A stretch of DNA of 64,000 nt from assembly GCF_003385495.1 (NCBI RefSeq), contig NZ_QNUH01000004.1:124001-188000 (forward strand), written 5' to 3'. This DNA comes from Chryseobacterium elymi (GTDB lineage Bacteria; Bacteroidota; Bacteroidia; Flavobacteriales; Weeksellaceae). This document shows positions 1-8,835 of this stretch, in pieces. A model generated the notes under the pieces. The model worked only from the letters and a program-made list of their open reading frames with translations. It searched no databases and had not been told where the DNA came from. How positions within the stretch are numbered: position 1 is the stretch's first letter; each line of letters begins with the position of its first letter. The position numbers and the translations under genes were made by a program.

Positions 1-396
1 ATAGGAGTGAATGCGGCTTTGGTTCCATTAAGTGTTGGAGCAGCTCCGTTTATTGCCAGACTGGTAGAGAATAGCCTTCTTGAGGTTCCTCACGGTCTTA
101 TTGAAACAGCAAGAGCCTTAGGAGCATCCCCCTTACAGATCATCCGGAAAGTACTGCTTCCTGAAGCACTTCCTTCCCTGATCAACAATGCAGCCATTAC
201 CCTGATCACTCTGGTAGGTTATTCTGCAATGGGTGGAGCTCTTGGAGCCGGTGGATTAGGACAGATTGGTTATCAATACGGTTATATCGGTTATGATGCT
301 GTAATTATGAACGTGGTATTAGTGCTATTGGTAGCATTAGTGTTTATTATTCAGTTTGCAGGGGATAGATTAGCGAAAAAGTTTGATCACAGGTAG
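1..396 (+). CDS. metI: Methionine ABC transporter permease MetI (C-terminal part)
   Basis: The reading frame is open from base 1, so the gene starts before the window and only about 131 residues remain. The fragment carries the conserved C-terminal half of MetI: the EAA-type loop around 'ETARALGASPLQIIRKVLLP', which docks on the MetN ATPase, followed by the glycine-rich 'SAMGGALGAGGLGQIGYQYG' stretch and a last hydrophobic segment. MetI forms the inner-membrane channel for D/L-methionine uptake with MetN and the lipoprotein MetQ. The metQ gene follows 85 bp downstream on the same strand, which supports the assignment. The GTG at position 7 is internal and should not be read as the start. Confidence 0.93.
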   Translation: MGVNAALVPLSVGAAPFIARLVENSLLEVPHGLIETARALGASPLQIIRKVLLPEALPSLINNAAITLITLVGYSAMGGALGAGGLGQIGYQYGYIGYDAVIMNVVLVLLVALVFIIQFAGDRLAKKFDHR

Positions 397-433
397 GTTA
401 AAGGACCCAAAATTTAATATAAATCTAAATAAT

Positions 434-465
434 AAAAGGTGACTCGAGTACTTCAACACCTTTTT
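434..465 (+). terminator. Hairpin with T-run between metI and metQ
   Basis: An 8-bp stem (434-441 with 457-464) closes a 15-nt loop that contains the small palindrome ACTCGAGT, and the 3' arm runs into five T residues. It looks like a weak intrinsic terminator or attenuator placed inside the metI-metQ transcript. It could also be an mRNA-stabilising processing hairpin that lets metQ be made at a different level from the permease. Confidence 0.45.
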
Positions 466-481
466 AATATAAAAAATTCTA

Positions 482-1288
482 ATGAAACAGATAAAAATTA
501 TAGCCTTTTTAACGGCTGGACTTCTCATATTCAATGCATGTTCCGGAAAGAAAGACGATCCGAACCATATCGTAGTAGGAATTACCTACGGTCCGGAACT
601 GGAAATTGCCGAAGCGGCTAAAAAAGTAGCCAAGGAGAAGTATAATCTTGATGTGGAACTGATTCCTTTCAATGATTATGTGGTTCCGAATGAGGCCTTG
701 AACAACGGAGATATTGAAGCCAATGCTTTTCAGCATGTTCCTTATTTAAATGAACAATCGAAGCAAAGAGGCTACAAACTGGCTGTGGTAGGGAATACTT
801 TTGTTTATCCTATTGTTGCCTATTCAAAGAAGATCAGAACAATCAGCCAGCTTCAGAATGGAAGTACTATCGTTATTCCGAATGATCCTACCAACGAAGG
901 ACGTTCCCTCCTTCTTCTTCAGAAAAACGGACTTTTAAAATTAAAAGAAGGTGTCGGACTTCTTCCTAAAGTCACAGACATCACTGAAAATCCAAAACAG
1001 TTGAAGATCCTCGAAATTGAAGCTCCGCAGCTTCCAAGAGTTCTGGATGATAAAGAAGTCGTTATCGCTATTATCAATAACAATTTTGCATCACAGGCAG
1101 GACTAAATGCTGATAAACAAGGGGTATTCAGTGAAGATAAAGATTCTCCATACGTCAATGTAATCGTTGCCACGCATGACAATAAAAATTCTGCCAAAGT
1201 TAAAAACTTTGTGAAAGCTTATCAGTCTGATGAAGTGGCCAAAAAAGCTGAAGAAATCTTCAAGAGCGGTGCGGTGAAGGGGTGGTAA
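482..1288 (+). CDS. metQ: Methionine-binding lipoprotein MetQ (NlpA family)
   Basis: This 268-aa protein is the substrate-binding component of the MetNIQ methionine importer. A lipoprotein signal is visible: a hydrophobic stretch at residues 4-17 and a lipobox ending in Cys20 (FNAC), so the mature protein is probably lipid-anchored. The body has NlpA family signatures: 'VGITYGPELEIAEAAKKVA' near residue 33, 'NDYVVPNEALNNGDIEANAF' with the conserved pattern for ligand binding, and 'IVIPNDPTNEGRSLLLLQ'. The length is typical of the family. It lies directly downstream of metI. The ATG at 482 gives an intact signal peptide; the overlapping small frame starting at 439 is a shadow. Confidence 0.93.
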   Translation: MKQIKIIAFLTAGLLIFNACSGKKDDPNHIVVGITYGPELEIAEAAKKVAKEKYNLDVELIPFNDYVVPNEALNNGDIEANAFQHVPYLNEQSKQRGYKLAVVGNTFVYPIVAYSKKIRTISQLQNGSTIVIPNDPTNEGRSLLLLQKNGLLKLKEGVGLLPKVTDITENPKQLKILEIEAPQLPRVLDDKEVVIAIINNNFASQAGLNADKQGVFSEDKDSPYVNVIVATHDNKNSAKVKNFVKAYQSDEVAKKAEEIFKSGAVKGW

Positions 1289-1487
1289 AATCATGAATAA
1301 TGAGGAATATGTGATGGTTTTTTACAGATACAGAGGTTTGAGAATTGGAGAATTTCGGAATGCGGATTGTATGTTATAACAAAAAACTCAAAACCTCGGA
1401 ATACAAACCCATACTCTAAAACTCTCCTACCTTTAAACTTAGAAGTCCGGGATCAAAAAAATTATTGATTAAAATTTATTTTCTCAA

Positions 1488-1518
1488 TTTGAGATAATAA
1501 AAATTTTACTTACTTTTG
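1488..1518 (+). promoter_or_regulatory. Bacteroidota-type promoter for the GH3 gene
   Basis: TTTG at 1488-1491, a 19-nt spacer and TACTTTTG at 1511-1518 match the Bacteroidota sigma-A consensus (TTTG, 19-21 nt, TAnnTTTG). The -7 element ends 25 nt before the ATG at 1544. Confidence 0.6.
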
Positions 1519-1543
1519 TTGTTAATCAATAAAAAGGCATTTT

Positions 1544-3805
1544 ATGTTCAAGAAAACCGCCATTGTAAGTTTATTCACTTTTATTGCCGCTTCATATATG
1601 GCTCAGAATCATACCCAACCCGTTTATTTAGATGAATCAAAACCTGTAGAACAGCGTATTCAGGATGCTCTTTCCCGAATGACTGTGGAAGAAAAGGTGG
1701 CTATGCTGCATGCACAGTCCAAATTCAGTTCTCCAGGTGTTCCAAGACTGGGAATTCCTGAATTCTGGACGACGGATGGTCCTCACGGGGTACGTCCGGA
1801 AGTGATGTGGGATGAATGGGACCAAGCAGGTTGGACGAATGACTCGATTATTGCCTACCCTGCCCTTACGGCACTTTCTGCAACATGGAACAAAAAAATG
1901 TCATGGAATTACGGAAAAGCTCTGGGGGAAGAAGCCCGATACAGAAAAAAAGATATTCTTCTGGGACCTGGTGTTAATATCTACAGAACACCTTTGAACG
2001 GAAGAAACTTCGAATATATGGGTGAAGATCCTTATTTAACTTCAAAAATGGTGGTTCCGTATATCAAAGGAGTACAATCCAATGGTGTGGCTACTTCTGT
2101 GAAGCATTTTGCTCTAAACAACCAGGAAATGTTTCGCCATACGAGCAATGTCAATATTGATGACCGGGCACTTTATGAAATTTATCTTCCGCCTTTCAAA
2201 GCAGCGGTAACCGAGGGGGATTCCTGGACGATCATGGGTGCCTATGATATGTACAAAAATCAATACGCCAGCCAGAATCAGTACCTTTTAAATGATATTC
2301 TGAAAAAAGAATGGGGCTACAAAGGGGTTGTTATTTCCGACTGGGGAGCAGTCAACAATACAGAGCAGGCCATCCACAACGGATTGGACCTTGAATTCGG
2401 GAGCTGGACGAACGGACTTTCTGCGGGGACAAAAAATGCTTACGACAATTATTATTTAGCAAAACCTTATTTAGACCTCATCAAAGCTGGAAAAGTAGGA
2501 ACACAGGAACTTGACGATAAAGTGACCAGATTACTTCGTTTAGCCTACAAAACTACGATGAACAGGAACAAGCCTTTCGGGAATATTGCTTCTGAGGAAC
2601 ATAAAGCCATAGCAAAGGAGATTGGGGAAGAAGGAATTGTATTGCTGAAAAATAAGGGAAATATACTTCCTATTGATCTTAATAAAGCTAAAAAAATTGC
2701 CGTTATCGGTGAGAATGCTATCAAGATCATGACCGTTGGTGGTGGATCTTCTTCTTTAAAAGTAAAATATGAAACCCTTCCATTAGACGGAATTAAAACC
2801 AGGTTTGGAAAGCAGGCTGATGTACAGTATGCAAGAGGTTATGTTGGGGATATTGGCGGAGAATATAACGGGGTAAAATCAGGACAGGACCTGAAAGACG
2901 ACCGATCTGCAACTGAATTACTGAACGAAGCTGTAGAATTAGCCAAAAAATCCGACTATGTTATTTTTATTGGGGGACTTAACAAATCTGATTTTCAGGA
3001 CAGTGAGGGTAACGACAGAAAAAGTTACGGGCTTCCCTATAACCAGGACAATTTGATTTCCGCATTAGCCAAAGTGAATAAAAACCTTGCAGTTGTTCTG
3101 GTTTCCGGAAACGCGGTAGCAATACCTTGGATTAAAGAAGTTCCTTCTGTTTTACAGTCGTGGTATCTTGGTTCTGAGGCCGGAAATTCTATCGCTTCTG
3201 TATTGGCCGGTGATGCAAATCCATCCGGAAAACTTCCGTTTACTTTCCCTGTGAAGCTGGAAGATAATTCAGCACACCAACTGGGAGAATATCCGGGACA
3301 GAAAGACGAACTGGCAGCCGGAAAAGGAAAAGATCAGAAAAACCCGATTAACATTACCTATAACGAGGGTGTTTTTGTGGGCTACCGTTGGCACGATACG
3401 AAAAAGATTAAGCCTCTGTTCAGTTTCGGGCATGGTTTGAGCTACACGACATTTGAGTTTGGTAAAGCTTCTGCTGATAAAACAGTGATGTCTCACGACG
3501 ATAAGATCACGTTCACAGTGACTGTAAAGAATACAGGAAAGAAAGCAGGAGCTGAAGTTGCCCAACTTTACATCAGTGATATCAAAGCTTCTATACCGCG
3601 TCCTGAAAAGGAACTGAAAGGTTTTGAAAAAGTGTTTTTAAATCCTGGCGAGCAGAAAGAAGTGACTTTCACGATTGATAAAACAGCTTTGAGCTATTTT
3701 AATGCAGATAACCACGAATGGACTGCTGAACCTGGAGATTTTGAGGCGCTGATCGGGAATTCTTCTGATGCGATTAAGGCGAAGGTGAAGTTCACCTTGA
3801 AATAA
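1544..3805 (+). CDS. Secreted glycoside hydrolase family 3 beta-glucosidase (BglX-like)
   Basis: The 753-aa product begins with a signal peptide (charged start, hydrophobic residues 5-18, probable cleavage after 'YMA'), so it acts in the periplasm or at the cell surface. The N-terminal GH3 barrel runs from about residue 35 to 350. It contains 'TDGPHGVRPE', the 'KHFALNNQE' substrate loop and 'KGVVISDWGAV', in which Asp266 corresponds to the GH3 nucleophile. The C-terminal GH3 sandwich (about 370-640) and a fibronectin III-like domain (about 660-753) complete the usual BglX architecture and length. It probably releases glucose or related sugars from beta-linked oligosaccharides. It stands alone with its own promoter and terminator. 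Exact substrate cannot be told from sequence. Confidence 0.9.
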   Translation: MFKKTAIVSLFTFIAASYMAQNHTQPVYLDESKPVEQRIQDALSRMTVEEKVAMLHAQSKFSSPGVPRLGIPEFWTTDGPHGVRPEVMWDEWDQAGWTNDSIIAYPALTALSATWNKKMSWNYGKALGEEARYRKKDILLGPGVNIYRTPLNGRNFEYMGEDPYLTSKMVVPYIKGVQSNGVATSVKHFALNNQEMFRHTSNVNIDDRALYEIYLPPFKAAVTEGDSWTIMGAYDMYKNQYASQNQYLLNDILKKEWGYKGVVISDWGAVNNTEQAIHNGLDLEFGSWTNGLSAGTKNAYDNYYLAKPYLDLIKAGKVGTQELDDKVTRLLRLAYKTTMNRNKPFGNIASEEHKAIAKEIGEEGIVLLKNKGNILPIDLNKAKKIAVIGENAIKIMTVGGGSSSLKVKYETLPLDGIKTRFGKQADVQYARGYVGDIGGEYNGVKSGQDLKDDRSATELLNEAVELAKKSDYVIFIGGLNKSDFQDSEGNDRKSYGLPYNQDNLISALAKVNKNLAVVLVSGNAVAIPWIKEVPSVLQSWYLGSEAGNSIASVLAGDANPSGKLPFTFPVKLEDNSAHQLGEYPGQKDELAAGKGKDQKNPINITYNEGVFVGYRWHDTKKIKPLFSFGHGLSYTTFEFGKASADKTVMSHDDKITFTVTVKNTGKKAGAEVAQLYISDIKASIPRPEKELKGFEKVFLNPGEQKEVTFTIDKTALSYFNADNHEWTAEPGDFEALIGNSSDAIKAKVKFTLK

Positions 3806-3826
3806 TTATTTCTATTAATAAGATTT

Positions 3827-3858
3827 AAAAAGCAGGTTCTATGGGATCTGCTTTTTCT
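3827..3858 (+). terminator. Intrinsic terminator after the GH3 gene
   Basis: A 9-bp perfect stem (3827-3835 with 3848-3856) starts with an A-run and ends in a T-run, 21 bp after the stop codon. The A-run lets it work in both directions. Confidence 0.7.
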
Positions 3859-3887
3859 GTAAAAGCCATTCTGCATTATTTAATATG

Positions 3888-3985
3888 TCCTTTTGTCTTG
3901 AAACAAAAGGACGAAAAATTCAAGACTTAGAACCTTCCGCTAAAAATGAAATATGTTCTCTAAAAACTCTAAACTCGTGCGGCAG
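3888..3985 (+). repeat. Dispersed repeat, copy 1 (partial)
   Basis: The element opens with a hairpin (TCCTTTTGT, short loop, ACAAAAGGA at 3888-3911). It continues with the same order of words as the copies at 4894 and 35197: 'AAAAATTCAAG', 'CCGCTAAAAAT', then 'AAACTCGTGCGG' at 3971-3982. Similarity fades after that point, so this copy looks truncated to about half length. It lies between the GH3 gene and the DUF2652-like gene, downstream of both. An apparent 110-codon frame across it (3885-4217) is not considered a gene. Confidence 0.75.
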
Positions 3986-4121
3986 CATTATCATTATTTT
4001 TCCCGGATTGATAGTATCAAATAAGGATACTATCAAAAATATTAAATCGAGTTCAGCTCGTAAAAGATATCCTGATTTTTTCACATCGCATAGTAAATTC
4101 AAAAGATTAAAAACAAATAGG

Positions 4122-4676
4122 TTAGTTGGCATTCTCAAAATAATGGATCATTCCACCTTCCGGAAGATGATATTTCTGTGTATTGGTTTCTGCTTCATTG
4201 TTTTCGCTGTTTTCTAAAAAAGAATTGCTAAAAAGAGCATAAGATGGCTGCTCTGCAAATTCATTCTTTAGCATCTGGTGTGCCTCCACTACTGTTTTAC
4301 CATAAAGCTTTTTAAAGCTTCCGATGGTATATTGTGAAAATTTCCCATAATGTACAATAAATTTCAGTGACATGTCTATGGGCATACTTAACTCTTTACT
4401 TAATGCTTTAATCTTTTGGTTAAATGCATTCCGCATGTTCCAGAGCATTTTTGAAATATGTTCATAAGACGGATGATTATCATACCTGTAAAATAAAATG
4501 GCATCGCCCTCAATCTCTGAGATATCAAAATACTGATCATTCATATCGATCAGCGTAGATAATAGTTGTCTTACAATATATTCTCCTGTATAAAGTTTGG
4601 TATTGAACACAAATTCAGTAAACCCGCTGAAATCGGGAATAAGAATGATACCCTCATGTATATTTGTATTCTTCAT
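4122..4676 (-). CDS. DUF2652-like protein (nucleotide-cyclase-related fold)
   Basis: The 184-aa protein has no signal peptide. Its N-terminus reads 'ILIPDFSGFTEFVFNTK', followed near residue 60 by 'SEIEGDAILFYRYD'. This pair resembles the metal-binding 'DxxGFT' and 'GDA' positions of class III adenylate/guanylate cyclases and is typical of the DUF2652 group common in Flavobacteriia. The usual downstream cyclase catalytic residues are not obvious, so enzymatic activity is uncertain. The start ATG at 4676 is the only one that keeps the 'IPDFSGFT' motif near the N-terminus. It is a single gene flanked on both sides by copies of the dispersed repeat. Confidence 0.6.
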   Translation of the reverse strand: MKNTNIHEGIILIPDFSGFTEFVFNTKLYTGEYIVRQLLSTLIDMNDQYFDISEIEGDAILFYRYDNHPSYEHISKMLWNMRNAFNQKIKALSKELSMPIDMSLKFIVHYGKFSQYTIGSFKKLYGKTVVEAHQMLKNEFAEQPSYALFSNSFLENSENNEAETNTQKYHLPEGGMIHYFENAN

Positions 4677-4893
4677 AATGATTATAGTTTAAAAACCTGC
4701 TGCATTATGATAGACGAACCTTGTTTCATTTTACTTTATGATCAGCAATGCCAACCAATTTGTACAGAGAGGTTGTGACATTAAATAAGTATACTTTCAG
4801 AGAAGGGAGAATATGCTGAGAGATAGGAGAAACTAATAAAAACTGATCCTATCAGGACATATTTATAAGCAAATAAATATCACAATTTTATAT

Positions 4894-5105
4894 GTTCTTT
4901 TGTCTTGAAACAAAAGGAACCAAAAATTCAAGGCTGGAAACTTTCGCTAAAAATTAAAACTTGCTTCTAAAATCCCCAAACTCGTGCGGATTCATTATTA
5001 CTGCTTCGGTTCCATATTCTTCCCGCACTCAAACAATGGGAATTTTTCAACGAATCAAATTATAATTTTCTTAACGCTACAGTTTCCTAGGCCAACATGG
5101 CCAAC
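4894..5105 (+). repeat. Dispersed repeat, copy 2 (full length)
   Basis: This ~210-bp element starts with a hairpin (4894-4920) and matches the copy at 35197-35402 nearly word for word. Shared words include 'CCAAAAATTCAAGGCTGGAA', 'AAAATCCCCAAA' with 'CTCGTGCGGATTCA', 'CCGCACTCA', 'TGGGAATTTTT' and 'TTAACGCTACAG' with 'TTCCTA'. It lies in the gap downstream of the MFS gene (minus strand) and upstream of the DUF2652-like gene. No reading frame is conserved between copies. Confidence 0.85.
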
Positions 5106-5217
5106 CACAATAGAAAAGGAAATAGATACTTTCATGATATCTAATCAACGACAAAGCCGTTTTCTTGTTCTCCTCCAGGAAGAAGTAGTAATTCTTACGT
5201 TAAGATTATGAATTTAT

Positions 5218-6606
5218 TTACGAAACAGCTATTTCTGTCAGTCTGGTTTTTAAACTTTTAACAATGAAATACAGCAGCATTCCGAGGGCTAGTAAAGCAT
5301 ATCCAACCAGGATGATCAGGCTTAAATCTCCAACTGCATATTGAGAAGGAAAGATCTGGCTCATTAAAGTCATAAACGAAAGTCCGATGCCTGCTCCCAG
5401 AAAGTAACTTGTAGAGCTCAGACTGGATGCCACTCCATAATGAGAAGGTTCTACATCCTGAATTCCCATCACAGAAAGCGCTGTAAAACAAAACGTCATT
5501 CCAATACCTGAAATGCAGGCCGCTCCCAGCAATACTACTGCCAAAGGATGTCCTGTATAAACTGAAATCAGTAAAGATAAAGCACCTGCCAACATAAAAC
5601 TCCAGCCGAAAACACCCATTTGAGAAGAACTTAATCTCTTGGAAACATGAGGCAGCACAAATTTTGCTGCAAGCGCAGACATGATACTGAACGGGACAAG
5701 CATTAGCCCTGCCGATGCTGCACTATGTCCCATATCTTTCTGAAGCATTAATGAAATTAGAAAAAGGAATCCTATGAAAAAAGCTCCCAATGTGAAGAAA
5801 ACTGCATTGGAAACCATCAGCGATCTGTGTTTCAATAACTGTAAATCAATCAAAGGCTGAGTTACAGACTTTAATCTGATAAATACAGCTACCAACAGCA
5901 GAACAGCAAGCACCAGAGAGCCTATAATCATTAAAGGGTTTTCTTTGATATGAACCAGTTCATGGGTTCCGTAGGTAAGACTTAACAATCCAAAAACAAG
6001 CAGCATTCCTGATATGAGATCTGTTTTCTGACCTGCCTCACTTTTTTCATCTGCAGGCAGATATTGATAGGCAAAAATCAGGGTAAGTAAAAGAATAGGA
6101 ACATTGATCAGGAAAACCCAGTGCCAGCTCAGATAAGTACTGATAATTCCGCCCACTGAAAGTCCGCTTCCCGAACCGATTGCAGCAAACGAGCTAAAAA
6201 CCCCGATGGCACGGTTACGTTCCTGCTCTTCCCTGAATGTATTGGTCACAATGGATAAAGCAGAAGGCATAATCAAAGCCGCCCCCAACCCCTGAAGGGC
6301 ACGGAATATGGCCAAGACTTCAAAGCTTTGCGAAAGTCCCGCTCCCAATGAGGTCAGCATAAAAATAAGAGCTCCGATAAGGAATATTTTCTTACGCCCG
6401 ATTTGGTCCGAAAGCTTACCGCCAATGATCAGAAAACCTCCGAAAAACAACACATAAAGGGTCTGCAACCACTGTACAGTTTCCGCCCCGATATGAAACT
6501 GCTCCTGAATAGAAGGAATCGTTAAATTAATAATGGCAATATCCAAAGCCTCTACAAAAGTTCCTACTGATGCTAATATTAATATTAAATTTTTCCTTGT
6601 ACTCAT
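5218..6606 (-). CDS. MFS drug-type exporter (DHA2-like)
   Basis: The 462-aa protein is hydrophobic throughout, with 12-14 predicted membrane segments. The N-terminal half shows major facilitator marks: an early 'TFVEALDIAIINLTIPSIQ' helix (similar to motif D1 of DHA2 exporters), motif A 'GGKLSDQIGRKKIFLIG' between helices 2 and 3, and 'RALQGLGAALIMPSALSIV' (motif B). It is probably a proton-driven exporter of drugs or small metabolites; the substrate is unknown. The ATG at 6606 is preferred over the in-frame TTG at 6615. It is divergent from the Lrp/AsnC regulator at 6750, with 143 bp between them, so that regulator may control it. Confidence 0.85.
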   Translation of the reverse strand: MSTRKNLILILASVGTFVEALDIAIINLTIPSIQEQFHIGAETVQWLQTLYVLFFGGFLIIGGKLSDQIGRKKIFLIGALIFMLTSLGAGLSQSFEVLAIFRALQGLGAALIMPSALSIVTNTFREEQERNRAIGVFSSFAAIGSGSGLSVGGIISTYLSWHWVFLINVPILLLTLIFAYQYLPADEKSEAGQKTDLISGMLLVFGLLSLTYGTHELVHIKENPLMIIGSLVLAVLLLVAVFIRLKSVTQPLIDLQLLKHRSLMVSNAVFFTLGAFFIGFLFLISLMLQKDMGHSAASAGLMLVPFSIMSALAAKFVLPHVSKRLSSSQMGVFGWSFMLAGALSLLISVYTGHPLAVVLLGAACISGIGMTFCFTALSVMGIQDVEPSHYGVASSLSSTSYFLGAGIGLSFMTLMSQIFPSQYAVGDLSLIILVGYALLALGMLLYFIVKSLKTRLTEIAVS

Positions 6607-6749
6607 TGTATTCAAATTTCCTTCAAAATTAATTTTTAAAGAACATATTTGAAAATTATATAGTAAATTTGGAACAAATTTGTATTCTAACTAATTTTAA
6701 AAGAACAAAAACACCATCACCATCAGTAATAAGCTTAAAAACAGAACAA

Positions 6750-7220
6750 ATGACTGCAGAACATTATACTCCCGATGAAAAAGACCTTTCTATCCTTCGT
6801 TTATTACAGAAGGATGCTAAAATGAGTGTGCGTGATATTTCAGCCAGGATCAGTTTAAGCCCTACTCCTACCCACGAACGGATCAAACGGATGGAAAAGC
6901 AGGGGATTATCAAAGAATACACGGCTGTAGTAGACCGTAAAAAAGTCAATAAGGGTATGATGGTCATCTGTATGATTGCCCTGAATGTTCACAATAAGAA
7001 AACAGCAGGGAAATTCATTGAAGAGGTTGGAAAGCTGAAAGAAGTTGTAGAGTTTTACAACATCAGTGGAGATTTTGATTTCATGCTTAAAATCCTGGCT
7101 CCGAATATGGATGAGTTCCATGAGTTTTTTGTGAATAAGCTTTCTGAAATTGAAGGGATCGGGCAAACGAAAAGTATTTTTGTGATGAACAGCATTAAAG
7201 AAAGCGCGCAGATTTTGTAA
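6750..7220 (+). CDS. Lrp/AsnC family transcriptional regulator
   Basis: From the ATG at 6750 the protein is 156 aa, the normal size for the family. Upstream in-frame codons exist but would add an atypical tail. The N-terminal winged helix (about residues 10-65) includes 'DLSILRLLQKDAKMSVRDIS' and 'LSPTPTHERIKRMEKQGIIK'. The RAM domain (about 75-150) follows, with 'MMVICMIALNV' and 'EFYNISGDFDFMLKILA', where an amino-acid effector is usually sensed at the dimer interface. Its position divergent to the MFS exporter suggests a local effector-responsive switch for export, in the manner of Lrp-type regulators paired with amino-acid exporters. Confidence 0.85.
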   Translation: MTAEHYTPDEKDLSILRLLQKDAKMSVRDISARISLSPTPTHERIKRMEKQGIIKEYTAVVDRKKVNKGMMVICMIALNVHNKKTAGKFIEEVGKLKEVVEFYNISGDFDFMLKILAPNMDEFHEFFVNKLSEIEGIGQTKSIFVMNSIKESAQIL

Positions 7221-7238
7221 GGATTTGAGGAGGGAAGC

Positions 7239-7388
7239 GGGAAGATGGGAGATGGAGGCACTTTTAGTCTGTAACTAGATCTCCGGTCTTTACCGAATTC
7301 AGATTAACTTAATAAAAATTTACATATTCAATAAAAACAAGATTGATTACCCTTTCTCCCTACAGTAACTTCCCACTCCCATCTTCCC
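7239..7388. repeat. 13-bp inverted repeat in a purine/pyrimidine-rich gap
   Basis: GGGAAGATGGGAG at 7239-7251 is the exact reverse complement of 7376-7388, within longer purine-rich and pyrimidine-rich tracts. The 124-nt separation is long for a terminator. It may be a low-complexity repeat of the genus or a weak 3' structure of the Lrp transcript. Confidence 0.5.
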
Positions 7389-7479
7389 ACTCCCCATCTT
7401 TTAAGAATCTTTTAATATTTTAATTTCCTTATTCTATTCAGGAATTGCTAAATTGAAGATCCATTTTAATTCACTGAAT

Positions 7480-8247
7480 ATGCCCTGGAACCCTGACGTT
7501 TACAATCAGTTTAAAAGCATCCGTTTCAAACCGTTTTATGACCTTGCAGAGCTGATCACCGATGAAGGCAACATGAAAGCAGTAGATATCGGCTGTGGGA
7601 CAGGTGAACAAACTGCTATTCTTACAGAAAAATTTCCCGATGCAGTATTTACAGGGATCGACTCTTCTCCCGAAATGCTTGAAAAATCCAGGACTCTGGA
7701 AAATGAACGTCTCCATTTTAAAATATCGACGACTGAAGCAATGCTTGATGCTTATGAAAGCTGGGATCTTATTTTCAGTAATGCTGCCCTGCAATGGTCT
7801 GATAATCACCAGGAACTGTTCCCGAAGCTGATCTCCAAACTGAATATGGGTGGCCAACTGGCTATACAGATGCCTTATCAACCTGGAAATACACTAAATA
7901 AAATCCTTTTTGAACTGGCAGATGAAGAGCCATTTAAATCCCAACTTAATAGCTGGAACCGTCCTTCTGCCGTACTGACAATTGATGAATATGCGCAAAT
8001 CCTTTTTGATAACGACATTCAAGATTTGAATCTTTCTCAGAAAGTATATCCCATTATTGCAGAAGATCATGAAACTTTGTTCAACTTTATCTCAGGATCG
8101 GCCTTGATCCCTTACCTGGAAAGGCTTGATGAGGAACAGCAAAAAAACTTTACAACAGAATTTAAACAGCGTATCAGTAAGAACTTTCCAAAACTCCCTG
8201 CTATTTATGCTTTCAAAAGAATCCTGTTATATGGAAGAAAAAAATAA
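7480..8247 (+). CDS. SAM-dependent methyltransferase, trans-aconitate methyltransferase-like
   Basis: The 255-aa protein begins 'MPWNPDVYNQFKSIRFKPF', close to the N-terminus of trans-aconitate 2-methyltransferase (Tam), whose family begins with a W-N-P-x-x-Y signature. The SAM-binding motif I 'AVDIGCGTGEQTAIL' follows near residue 37, then the acidic 'FTGIDSSPEMLEKS' and 'LIFSNAALQWSDNH', also as in Tam. I chose the ATG at 7480; an upstream TTG at 7453 would add nine residues with no family support. Tam esterifies trans-aconitate, a toxic spontaneous product of aconitate. The reaction is inferred from similarity alone; another small-molecule substrate is possible. It is monocistronic, ending in a strong terminator. 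Confidence 0.75.
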   Translation: MPWNPDVYNQFKSIRFKPFYDLAELITDEGNMKAVDIGCGTGEQTAILTEKFPDAVFTGIDSSPEMLEKSRTLENERLHFKISTTEAMLDAYESWDLIFSNAALQWSDNHQELFPKLISKLNMGGQLAIQMPYQPGNTLNKILFELADEEPFKSQLNSWNRPSAVLTIDEYAQILFDNDIQDLNLSQKVYPIIAEDHETLFNFISGSALIPYLERLDEEQQKNFTTEFKQRISKNFPKLPAIYAFKRILLYGRKK

Positions 8248-8285
8248 AAAAGCCCTGTTTATTTTCTAATACAGGGCTTTTTTTA
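8246..8285. terminator. Bidirectional terminator between convergent genes
   Basis: An A-run, the stem AGCCCTGT/ACAGGGCT, a 12-nt loop and a T-run (8246-8285) sit between the methyltransferase stop at 8247 and the convergent gene ending at 8304. Both strands show a hairpin followed by T residues. Confidence 0.85.
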
Positions 8286-8303
8286 AATAGTCTTATCGTA
8301 TTA

Positions 8304-8819
8304 CTATTTCCAATAATTCCAGACCGTTCCGTCAAAAACAGCAAACGTTTTGCTGGCTGTATCATAGCATATCATTCCCGGGTACGGATTTTTCACATTA
8401 AGATGCGGAGAATATACTTTGGGAAGAATCATAGCTTTGTCAGATGATTCCAGAACGAGTATCCCGTCTGCACTTCCTTCTTTAGCACCGATCACTACGC
8501 CATTTCCGGTTTCATCCGAACTATTAGTTATTACTGATGCAGAATTTCCTGCATCACTGAGTGCTTTCCAGATATTATTTTCGTACACCTTTACTTTATC
8601 ATCTGATGTATCAAATACAAATGTTCCGTTTGCCGGACTGTCTCCGGGAAGTCCCTTTGTTGCCGGAAGAATAAGCCCTTTCGTATTGGTGGATGTATTA
8701 TTGAAATCCAGTATGGTACTCCTGCCGTCAATTGTTTCTTTACCTATAGCTACCTGAGTGTAAAAAACATTAAAAATCATCAACGTCAGGGCTATACTTA
8801 TCTTTTTTATAGGTTTCAT
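8304..8819 (-). CDS. Secreted protein of unknown function
   Basis: The 171-aa product starts with a clear signal peptide (MKPIKKISIALTLMIF, cleavage probably near 'FYTQVA'). The mature part holds two similar segments. Each ends in a short 'VYENNIWKALSD' or 'FDGTVWNYWK' motif after a 'GMICYDTASKTFAVF'-type strand, a pattern common in flavobacterial surface proteins whose C-terminus describes a tip or repeat domain. The upstream neighbour at 8836 has the related ending 'LYNGTQWKC', so the two are probably a functional pair in one transcript (16-bp gap). No enzymatic motif is visible. Confidence 0.7.
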   Translation of the reverse strand: MKPIKKISIALTLMIFNVFYTQVAIGKETIDGRSTILDFNNTSTNTKGLILPATKGLPGDSPANGTFVFDTSDDKVKVYENNIWKALSDAGNSASVITNSSDETGNGVVIGAKEGSADGILVLESSDKAMILPKVYSPHLNVKNPYPGMICYDTASKTFAVFDGTVWNYWK

Positions 8820-8835
8820 ATTATATCAAATTAGG

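Noticed and set aside
3885..4217. Open frame of 110 codons on the plus strand
   Set aside because: It overlaps the dispersed repeat and the end of the DUF2652-like gene; the frame is not conserved in the other repeat copies.
4122..4676. Calling the gene an adenylate cyclase
   Set aside because: Only the first metal-binding motifs resemble class III cyclases; the remaining catalytic residues are not visible and the protein is short.
7480..8247. Start at the upstream TTG 7453
   Set aside because: The ATG at 7480 begins with the conserved W-N-P signature of the family; the extra nine residues have no support.
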